Positions 8,547 to 15,377 of a stretch of DNA of 15,377 bases are shown here, in pieces. Both the position numbers and the translations under genes were made by a program. The stretch's first letter is position 1; every line of letters starts with the position of its first letter. The notes beneath the pieces were generated by a model. It made no database searches. It had not been told where the DNA came from and saw nothing but the letters and a program-made list of their open reading frames with translations. This stretch comes from a candidate division SR1 bacterium. Lineage in GTDB: Bacteria; Patescibacteriota; Gracilibacteria; Absconditabacterales; Absconditicoccaceae. The stretch lies in the NCBI GenBank assembly GCA_025997135.1, contig BNUE01000029.1, forward strand, positions 1-15,377, given 5' to 3'.

Positions 8547-11216
8547 ATGAAGCACCATCTCTTTTTATTATCTCTAATGTCTGTTTTATTTCTCGCTGCT
8601 TGTTGACCAACTGCTCAGCCACAAACTAATATCGTCATTGATAATAATGTCAACACTAGAACTAGCGAGTATTCATACGCAGTAGCAATGCAAAAACCTG
8701 ACATTTCTCAGGTCTCAAATCGAGAATCAGTTTTTTCTGGTTTTTATCAAGATTGGAGTGAGGATCATATCATAACTCAGGATGAGTTTGACCATTTCAC
8801 TGAATATTGTGATGAAAATGAACGAGACAAGCCATCTATCTCAACCTTCAATTGAGAATTTAGTAAAGAAATCTCAAGAACTGATATTAAGGTTTGAAAT
8901 TCTATAAATCTCACTGGATACTACGAGGCAGATGCACTTCTAAATTTAACCGACAATCAGAAAATTCAGATAGCATCTAGATGATGGACTATCTTGCCAA
9001 TTGATATTTTGAGAAACAACTCTTTGATAGATTATTCCAAAGACGCAGCTACATACTGAGGTGACAGAGAAGAACGAGCTCAGACCTCAAAAAAAATCTG
9101 ATGACAAAGTGAAGATAATGCAAGATACCCTTTCAATACTATACTTATCACAGATGATTTATTACTTCACATTTATCATAAACTTTTTGACAACTCTCTC
9201 AAGTCTTATGAAGAAAAAGTTGCTAGAGATACACTGGCAAATCTTTCAAAAAAACTCTACAATCAATATGTAAATTTATCAAAAAAGGAACAAAAAGCTG
9301 AAATAAAACAACTTTACGACTTTTTGGCAGCGTATCGATCTGTCCCTCTAATTTTACTTCCATCTGAAGATGAGATTGGCTCAGCTATTAGTAAATCTGT
9401 AGAATCCAGTCAAAATCGAGATAAACCAGATCTAACTGATGAAGAAATTAAAGTAATTATCGACGAAAGAATAAAAACATATACTGATAATCTTTTCCCC
9501 AGTTATCAAAATCTCATCCCAGAAGTTATAACCAAAATCCTTGATGCAAACGAAGCTAGAGCAGAAGACAGATTTCTGATGACTTTATGAGCAGATTTCT
9601 TCAAGCAAGCTGATATGAAGATAACACAAGATTACACTCAGTTTAAGCCACGCTCACATTATACAGATTCATCACTACTAAAAACGTATTTCATCGCGAC
9701 CAAACGGCTTATGAGAGAAAAGTTTTACTTCAATTCTCCAGAACTTACGCGTGCAGCAATGCTTATGGCATCGACTATAACTGACAATGATTTGAAAGAA
9801 TTTAATAATTATTCTGAGCAGATAAAATTCTTGATTTGAATGGATGATGACTTAAATCTCAGCGCACTTAAATCTTTCTTAAAATCTAACTCTCTCTCCA
9901 GTGCAAATCAGATACTCGCTGCAGATATGGATACAGTCTTACCACAGATAAAAGCTATCCATCCACAGAAGATAACATCTGCTCATTATGAAACTGATGA
10001 GGTCTGACAGACAAACGAAGATGAAGCAAAATCAACCCTAGACTGATTTGTATTTTTCTGAGAGAAATTCACTCTAGACAGTTATATTTTCGATCAGATG
10101 ACTGCCTGAAGTGCAGAGAAAGAATATACTTTCAAGCCAAATATGCAAACTGCCCTGATAATACCTGATATTCTAGCAAATTCTGATATTGCTCATCAAT
10201 TTGCTCAGCTGTGGCTCACTATAAAATCAAATACTACTCCTCCACAGGTTATCGAGAGATGAGCTGACTTTACACAAGTTTCTAGTTATGATTCATTGAA
10301 GCTTGAAGTTCAAAATGTAGTTACAAAGCTTGTACAAGACTCACCTGATGTAGTCAAAAACGTTTATCATACTCGATTGTCTATGCTCAGTGATCTGTTG
10401 GATAATCCTTTAGAAAATGCTCCATATTTCCGTATTGATCCGACATATCAGATAAAAAGTCTGATTACGTATTTGGGATCTTATACTGAACTGAAACATG
10501 ATACTCTACTCTACGTGAAACAATCTTACGCAGAAATGTGAGGATGATGACCAGACAGTTGTAACATCAATATTGATATTCCCGCACTACCAGTACCTAA
10601 ATGATATATCGAATCTGAGCCAGATTTCCTAGACAAACTTATCTCTTTGACTGATCAGACTTCTGTTTACTTTTCAGATGATAGTATTCAATGAGATAAG
10701 GCTAAACTTGAAGAGTTTTCAAAGAGCCTAAAAAAACTGAAAACCATGAGCATCCAACAGATGAACAACAAAATCATAACTGATGAAGATTTTGAATGGT
10801 TAAGGACTGATCTTTTGGATCTTTTCTTAAATATTACTATCCCTATCAAAACTTTTGGAGAACCTACAAATGCTGAGATGAGAAGTGCAATTATAGCTGA
10901 TATATTTACCAGTGAGGCAGATTGACCATTGTATGAAGCAATTGGCAGACCCGCTTTAATGATTCTCAACGTAGATGATATAAACGGGACCAGAACTGTG
11001 ATATGACCTGTCTTTACTCATTATGAGTTCTATCAATCTGATAATATACTAACAGATCATGACTCTTCTCGTTATTCAGACCTTGATCGACAAGATCAGC
11101 TTTGGAAAGAAAACCCGCCTGAATATGCTGATATAAAAGCGATATCTACCACTTCGACTGCTGGCTATTCACTACCTCAGAAAGACTTATTCTCGAGGAC
11201 GACTATAGTAAATTAA
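8547..11216 (+). CDS. Large DUF3160 family lipoprotein
   Basis: This 889-residue exported lipoprotein starts at ATG 8547-8549 and ends at TAA 11214-11216. The signal peptide MKHHLFLLSLMSVLFLAAC ends in a lipobox LAAC with Cys19, followed by a TGA-encoded Gly, so it should be lipid-anchored on the outer face of the membrane. About 21 TGA codons are read as Gly, including the run MGGGGPD near residue 664. Family blocks are DDLLLHIYHKLF (His208), DYTQFKPRSHYT from residue 362, GSYTELKHDTLLYVKQSYAEM (His651), KGYIESEPDF and VFTHYEFYQSD near the end; these match DUF3160 as I know it. Its biochemical role is unknown. CGG 9705-9707 and CGA 10374-10376 sit at usual Trp positions. It is convergent with, and shares stop-codon bases with, the NlpC/P60 gene. 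Confidence 0.9.
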
Positions 11217-12208
11217 GCTACATTCTTATTTTGCGGTATATTTCAGTTCTTCATCGCCAAATCTTGGAAAAAAGTATGCCTACCAAAATGACGATACTGT
11301 GTAATTTCTCTCTGTCTATATCAAACCCCTCAATTTGATGCAGATCAGAGAGTTTTTACAAACATTTTCTTTTTCCCATCAATTGTTTTTTCAAAAGGAA
11401 GTCATACGACCATCTCGATATGATAAATTTTTCTATGTTTCTTTTTTCAAGGTTCTTGTTCTCGATACATAAAATCTCAAACCTGTACATTATTTGTAGA
11501 GATATCTCTATCTTTTTTATCAAATCATTCAGCCGTAAAACGTGGAGTTTTGAGTCAATTTTTTTTGAAAGCCCAGTCTCGAATACCGCTACAATCGAAT
11601 TGATCTGGTCATGTTGATCACCAATGATATTCACATCACACTTTCTCGTGAACATCAGATAAGACCTTATTTTTCCGCTGTTTTTCCAAGTCAGTCTCTG
11701 GCACTGTAATTGGCTGTTCCTTTTTAGTTTTAGTATTTTTAGTTTTTGAATCAGCCACACTATGTTCTACATAAATATTTTCATCATATTCTGGTATATA
11801 ATTATAATTATTATTTATTTCTCAGTTTATAACAGAGTTTTTTAGTGATAAAAGTTCAGATTCACTGGATGTCTTTAGAATTTTTTTAGTTTCTTTTATT
11901 TCTGTAAGTAATTTATCACTCAAAAATCATTTTCAAAAGACACTTACCATCAAAGTAGATAGTAAATCTCAGGTAGAAAGCAGATATTCTTGAATAGTTT
12001 CTCTCTTCCGAGGTGAAAGTTTTTCACGTTTATCCCAATCGACTAAATATTTACTCACTATTTCGTTTTTCAGAGTAGCAATATTTGAATTGGAATCAGG
12101 TTTTTTTTCTGAGTCGTCTGTCGCATCAGTAATATCCTGGATTATATCTAGTGTTTTATGATATTTTGTTGGGATAAATTTTTTAAAATCTAAATTTTCT
12201 AGTGCCAT
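11213..12208 (-). CDS. NlpC/P60-type cysteine peptidase-like protein
   Basis: This 331-residue protein appears only when TGA is read as Gly. It starts at ATG 12206-12208 (MALENLDFKKF) and ends at TAA 11213-11215. Residues 1-190 have no family I recognise and include a low-complexity NNNYNY segment and a Lys-rich stretch. The C-terminal third has EYHWGSTGPDQFDCSG, with the nucleophile Cys206, then VQVGDFMY(CGA), which reads as the GDxxxW of NlpC/P60, and HIEMVVG with His263 as the likely base. These are the hallmarks of cell-wall peptide-cleaving NlpC/P60 enzymes, but substrate is unknown. No signal peptide follows the ATG. A TTG at 12266-12268 would add a hydrophobic stretch (LLFYEFSAILLGTLSLFF) that could act as an anchor. 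The gene lies downstream of the methylthiotransferase on the same strand. Confidence 0.8.
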
Positions 12209-12239
12209 TTGCTTAAAAAAAAGAGATAAAGTCCCTAAA

Positions 12240-12268
12240 AGTATAGCCGAAAACTCATAAAAAAGCAA
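12240..12268 (-). promoter_or_regulatory. Possible internal promoter of the NlpC/P60 gene
   Basis: On the minus strand TTGCTT (12263-12268) and TATACT (12240-12245) are spaced 17 bases and lie 31 bases before the ATG at 12208. The -10 is good and the -35 weak. If real, it favours the ATG start over the upstream TTG, which lies inside the -35. Confidence 0.35.
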
Positions 12269-12280
12269 ATAAGCACCCTT

Positions 12281-13516
12281 TTATTTATTTATCCAGATGA
12301 AATCTTTTAAAATTTGTCATCTAGTAAAATCACCTTCCAGCTCAACTGATAGATAATTATCAGTCCATCAGTGCCATTTCCCATTTTTTCTCTCTTCGAT
12401 CATTACATCATGAGCTGTACCTTTGTTTGCGAGTAGAAACTTAGTTCTAATCTGGTCTCCTAGTCCAATCAGTTTTTTTTCTCTTTCTTTTTTGATAGAA
12501 AATGGAACCTGATCAGAAAAATAAAAAGCTGGTATTTTTTGTCATTTTTGATGCTCCGAAAAAGGAAAAACATGCAACTTTGTAATATTAAACCCCTCCA
12601 CTCATCTCAAAGTTTCCTCAAATTCCACTTCTGTTTCTCATGGGAAGCCCACTATCAGGTCTGCACCTATACTTATCAGATTATTTCAAGTATCTAACCC
12701 TCTATCAATTTCTCTCGTTTTTTGTAAAACCCATACCAGTTGCTGATAATCATAGTTTCTACCCATCCTCTGCAATACTTCCTCAGAGAAACTTTGGATA
12801 GAATAGTGAAAATGAGGCATAATCCTTTTATCTCAAATTATGTCAAAAAAATCTTGATTTATGTATTCTGGTCCAAGGCTAGATATTCTAATTCTTGGAA
12901 TATTAGTTTGTATTAGGATAGAATAAAGTAATTCATTAAACCTACTTTCTGATGGTTTTTTGGTATCACTGCATCATCGAGCAGCCAAGTTTACACCTGT
13001 CAATACGATTTCATTGCAACCATTATCCTCTACCCTTTTTATCTCATCAACAATCTGATTTAATGGTCTAGACCAGTGTTTTCATCTCTTTAGAACTGTC
13101 AAGCAGAAACTACAATAATTATCACAACCATTTTGAATCATAAGAAAATGCTTGGTTGTGATTTGCTGTTTGGTAAATATATTAGTAGATACAAAATCTG
13201 GCTCTACAATAGGTTTTTCTCCTAGAATTTCAATTTGATCTCTCCATCATTCCAGTTCAGGATAGAGAGAATAAAAGTCTGACTCTGAAATCTTTTCTCA
13301 TTCTTTTAGAGTTCAGCAGCCTGTTATGGCGATTTTCATTCAGCTTTTTAAAGCTCTTTTTGCTTCTGAGAGCCATTTACTCTTTGCTCTATCTGTAACT
13401 TCACATGTTGAAATTAAGAAAAGATTGCTCGTATCGACTCAACTATCTGCAAAAAAACTCAGTCGCTGATTGAGATAATATTTATTTACTTTACATCAGA
13501 AGATTTTATATTGCAT
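12281..13516 (-). CDS. mtaB: MtaB/MiaB-like tRNA methylthiotransferase (radical SAM)
   Basis: This 411-residue radical SAM enzyme adds a methylthio group to a modified adenosine at tRNA position 37. It starts at ATG 13514-13516 (MQYKIFGCKVN) and ends at TAA 12281-12283. The N-terminal cluster-binding domain has Cys8, Cys38 (ISTCEVTD) and Cys67 (ITGCGTLK). The radical SAM motif is NGCDNYCSFC with Cys131, Cys135 and Cys138. Further blocks are NEIVLTGVNLAA(CGA)GC, RISSLGPEYI, HYSIQSFSEEVLQRMGR, GADLIVGFPGETEVEFEE and a C-terminal TRAM-like region. GCKVN without the MiaB-type NxxD context favours the MtaB (t6A) branch over MiaB (i6A), but I hold this loosely. CGA 12977-12979 falls where the family has Trp or Tyr. 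Its start overlaps the end of the upstream rRNA methyltransferase gene by 11 bases. Confidence 0.92.
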
Positions 13517-14750
13517 TATTATCACTTAATTTTAAAAGGTTTTCTCTGATTGGTTTTATATCACCGTTTGTGAGTATTTTCGCTATTGGTAAGCCTATTT
13601 GCTGGATATACAGTTTGTCTAAAAAATATAAAGATGAAGGAGTTGTCGCCCGAACAGTATATGTTGATTTTAAGAAGCTTAAGCAATTTATAGCTGTTTT
13701 TCATAGTCAAAGTGAGTAGATTTGCTCTAAATCATTTATTACAGTAAATGGGCTTTTTTTACTGTTTTGAAGCTGTTTTTCATCAAATGTATTAGAAGTA
13801 TCAGTAAGTATTGAAGAAAGTTTTTTTATCTTTGCTATAAAAAATCAGCCAGTATGATGAATATGAGGTCGAAAACGCGCAACCTTTAATGTATCAAAAG
13901 ATGTATCTGAAGAAATATGAATTCAAGCTGATTTCTGGTCAATATTTACATTTAGAAGCTCGATTTTGGATCAAAATAATGCTAGAATTTCACTAATTAC
14001 TCCTTCATTTTCAAATATATTTGTAGTACACGTAGAATAAGTCAATTCTCAACCTACTTTTAGGCATTTAATAGCTGAGATGAGTAGCTGTGACTGAAGT
14101 TTTGCTAGTTTTTTTGCATATTTTGGACTCCAATGATAAAACTTAAACTCTGATTTATACTGCATTCATTCGCCTGAACAAGGTGCATCTAATAAAATTT
14201 TATCAAATGTTTCAGGCAAAATCTCTCAAAACTGTCTGCCATCATATCCAGTGACAATAGTATTCACAGCACCACATCTCTCTAAATTGGATGATAGAGC
14301 TTTTCTACGAGCAGGACTAGGTTCATTCGAGATAACTAACCCTTCTTTTCATACAAAATCTGACAACTGTATACTTTTGCCTCATGGTGCTCCACACATA
14401 TCTAAAACGATTTCTCAAGGTTTGGGATCTATGATCTGAGCTGGCATACCTGCTGACATCTCTTGGACGTAAAATTTTCAATCAGAATGTAGAATATGAC
14501 TTCAAAGACTAGTTTTATCTGCCTTATCTACAAAAAGCACATCATCATATATTTTTCATTTTCGAGAAAAGGAGGGAGGTGTAAATATTCGTCCATCGCA
14601 GGTTAAATGCTGGATTGTAGCTGCCCTTCCGTAATTATTCAGAATTTTTATACTTTTTTTGATTGGTTTAGTGTAAGCATCTTTGAAAGCTTCAAATTCT
14701 GGCTCTGGAAGCAGAGTTTTGACCATATCTAGATAGTTTATTTTTTTCAT
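13506..14750 (-). CDS. RsmB/RsmF-type rRNA (cytosine-C5) methyltransferase
   Basis: This 414-residue SAM-dependent RNA m5C methyltransferase of the RsmB/RsmF/NSUN class starts at ATG 14748-14750 (MKKINYLDMVKTLLP) and ends at TAA 13506-13508. The catalytic domain shows FYVQEMSAGMPAQI, the SAM loop LDMCGAPGGKS (Gly123 is TGA 14382-14384), NEPSPARR, LDAPCSGEG with Cys191, and YSTCT with the catalytic Cys241. FxPHIHHTGGFFIAK follows, in which the residue before PH is CGA (13869-13871); relatives have RxWPH there. A C-terminal segment of about 110 residues resembles the RNA-binding extension of RsmF-like enzymes. The exact target base cannot be told from sequence. It overlaps the next gene by 11 bases, which suggests coupled translation of two RNA-modifying enzymes. 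Confidence 0.9.
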
Positions 14751-14757
14751 AGCCTAA

Positions 14758-14786
14758 ATTATATAGATTTGTAGGTGTATTTTCAA
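14758..14786 (-). promoter_or_regulatory. Strong promoter giving a leaderless rRNA methyltransferase mRNA
   Basis: On the minus strand TTGAAA (14781-14786) and a perfect TATAAT (14758-14763) are spaced 17 bases. Only seven bases separate the -10 from the ATG at 14750. Transcription should start at or next to the start codon, so the mRNA would be leaderless. Confidence 0.65.
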
Positions 14787-14818
14787 GAAGACAAGAAAAC
14801 AAAGACGGAAAAAATCTC

Positions 14819-14846
14819 TTGACTTCTGATGGTGATTTCCTATAAA
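14819..14846 (+). promoter_or_regulatory. Predicted rpsB promoter
   Basis: TTGACT (14819-14824) and TATAAA (14841-14846) are spaced 16 bases, each one base off the consensus. Transcription would start near 14853, giving a leader of about 105 bases before the rpsB ATG, unlike the near-leaderless neighbours. Confidence 0.6.
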
Positions 14847-14862
14847 TCAAGTGTTTTTAACT

Positions 14863-14930
14863 GAAGAAAAGAGATAGAAAGCTGACCTTTAAGCACGTGA
14901 TGTATTAGGTCGACATTCAGCTTTTTCTTC
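14863..14930 (+). promoter_or_regulatory. Structured 5' leader hairpin of rpsB
   Basis: Three collinear stems can form: GAAGAA (14863-14868) with TTCTTC (14925-14930), AAAGCTGA (14878-14885) with TCAGCTTT (14917-14924), and ACCT (14885-14888) with AGGT (14907-14910, one base shared at the junction). The top is a loop containing the palindrome CACGTG. There is an internal loop on the 5' side and a bulge on the 3' side. Position and form suggest a ribosomal-protein leader that could bind S2, but no T-run makes it a terminator. This is inference from pairing only. Confidence 0.5.
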
Positions 14931-14958
14931 TGATTTATTTTTTAAACTTTTTACAATT

Positions 14959-15288
14959 ATGACAGTTACAGCAGATCAAGTAGTCGCAGCGAAAGCCCAT
15001 TTTGGATCACTAAAAAACGAATCCCACCCAAAAACCTCTCCTTATCGAGCAGAGATTAACAAAGGATTAGTAGTTATCAACCCAGAAATCGTTGCACAGC
15101 AAATCAACACAATCCAAGAAAAAATTGCAGAAGCAAAAAAGGCTTGAAAAAGTATTTTGGTCGTATCTGAAAAGAAAATGTACGCTTTAGAACTAGCTAA
15201 TTTAGCAAAAAAAGCTGGATTTTCGTACCTTGATTACAAAATTCCTGGTGGGTTCTCAACCAATGATTGTAGATGCTCAACATGCTAA
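14959..15288 (+). CDS. rpsB: 30S ribosomal protein S2, N-terminal part, broken near the window edge
   Basis: The reading starts at ATG 14959-14961 (MTVTADQVVAAKAHFGS) and continues as a clear S2: HPKTSPY(CGA)AEINKGLVVIN, a helix to AEAKKAG (TGA Gly), SILVVSEKKMYALELANLAKKAG, and KIPGGFSTN, which corresponds to the S2 motif GGxxTN. After residue ~102 similarity stops, and the frame adds a few Cys-rich residues before TAA at 15286-15288. S2 is normally about 230-250 residues, so more than half is missing. Other frames do not continue S2 either. The break lies about 110 bases from the end of the window, so a chimeric or misassembled end is the simplest explanation; a real truncation of an essential gene is unlikely. 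Confidence 0.85.
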
Positions 15289-15358
15289 TTCTGCTGCGAA
15301 TAAAACCAATCAAGCTAAACATCAATATTTTGATGAGATATATCGTATGTCAGAATAA
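15263..15358 (+). other. Unassigned short open frame after the rpsB break
   Basis: Starting at ATG 15263-15265, one frame off rpsB, 31 codons (MIVDAQHANSAANKTNQ and so on, ending YRMSE) run to TAA 15356-15358. The composition looks protein-like, and the true frame may begin upstream in sequence that was joined here. I do not recognise it and it does not look like S2. It could be the tail of an unrelated gene joined by misassembly. Confidence 0.25.
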
Positions 15359-15359
15359 C

Positions 15360-15373
15360 TAGGGTTTGCCCTA
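15360..15373 (+). terminator. Short hairpin after the last stop codon
   Basis: TAGGG (15360-15364) pairs with CCCTA (15369-15373) around TTTG, just after the TAA at 15356-15358. The stem is only five pairs and the window ends four bases later, so a T-run cannot be judged. Confidence 0.25.
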
Positions 15374-15377
15374 ATAA

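Noticed and set aside
10688..10969. 93-codon minus-strand open frame
   Set aside because: Antisense to the DUF3160 lipoprotein; the frame exists only by chance.
11356..11760. 134-codon minus-strand open frame rich in Lys and Ile
   Set aside because: It is out of frame with the NlpC/P60 gene. The other frame, with TGA as Gly, gives the recognisable FDCSG and HIEMVVG motifs.
12209..12268. TTG start for the NlpC/P60 gene adding a hydrophobic segment
   Set aside because: ATG is used at all other starts here, and a plausible promoter overlaps this stretch. Kept as an alternative but not chosen.
417..14750. Many genes appear as degraded pseudogenes with internal stops
   Set aside because: The only internal stops are TGA, always at plausible Gly positions, while TAA and TAG mark ends at family-typical lengths. 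This is a code change, not decay.
15250..15377. Programmed or sequencing frameshift in rpsB
   Set aside because: A simple frameshift should restore S2 similarity in another frame, and none of the three frames downstream does.
1..15377. CRISPR array, insertion sequence or prophage
   Set aside because: No regularly spaced repeats, transposase motifs or phage structural genes were seen.

Overview
The window is an AT-rich bacterial segment that only makes sense under an altered genetic code. Read with the standard code, nearly every gene breaks into pieces at TGA. Reading TGA as glycine restores twelve intact or edge-truncated genes, and the restored glycines fall on conserved positions such as the DnaA and UvrD Walker A loops, the RNase III 'LG' motif and the methyltransferase GxPGGK loop. 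CGA and CGG codons also fall repeatedly where the families have tryptophan, not arginine (for example the active-site Trp of AlkD and the Trp of the PheS 'KWLE' motif). TGA=Gly is known for Gracilibacteria and Absconditabacteria (SR1). CGA/CGG=Trp has, as far as I recall, been proposed only for Absconditabacteria, so I infer an Absconditabacteria-like Patescibacteria (CPR) organism. Arg is still read from AGA, AGG, CGT and CGC.

Layout, left to right. 1-409 (+): C-terminal part of RNase III. 417-3356 (-): an operon read pheS > lemA > DUF6434-like small protein > htpX. 3357-3711: a divergent intergenic region carrying a GC-rich, hairpin-rich element. 3712-4434 (+): an AlkD-type DNA glycosylase. 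4624-6108 (+): dnaA. 6120-8390 (-): a UvrD/PcrA helicase. 8547-11216 (+): a large DUF3160 lipoprotein. 11213-12208 (-): an NlpC/P60-type protein that is invisible under the standard code. 12281-13516 (-): an MtaB/MiaB-like tRNA methylthiotransferase. 13506-14750 (-): an RsmB/RsmF-type rRNA cytosine-C5 methyltransferase. 14959-15288 (+): the first ~100 codons of rpsB, whose reading breaks abruptly near the window edge.

The genes are mostly information processing (RNA maturation, tRNA and rRNA modification, aminoacylation, replication initiation, DNA repair) plus an envelope group (LemA, HtpX, DUF3160 lipoprotein, NlpC/P60 enzyme). Packing is tight: convergent pairs are 7 or 11 bases apart or share the bases of their stop codons, and same-strand genes overlap by 1 and 11 bases. 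I see no Shine-Dalgarno sequences. Several starts lie a few bases downstream of a sigma70-type -10 element, which suggests leaderless transcripts. rpsB is the exception: it has a ~105-base leader with a strong hairpin. No tRNA, rRNA, CRISPR array or insertion sequence was seen.
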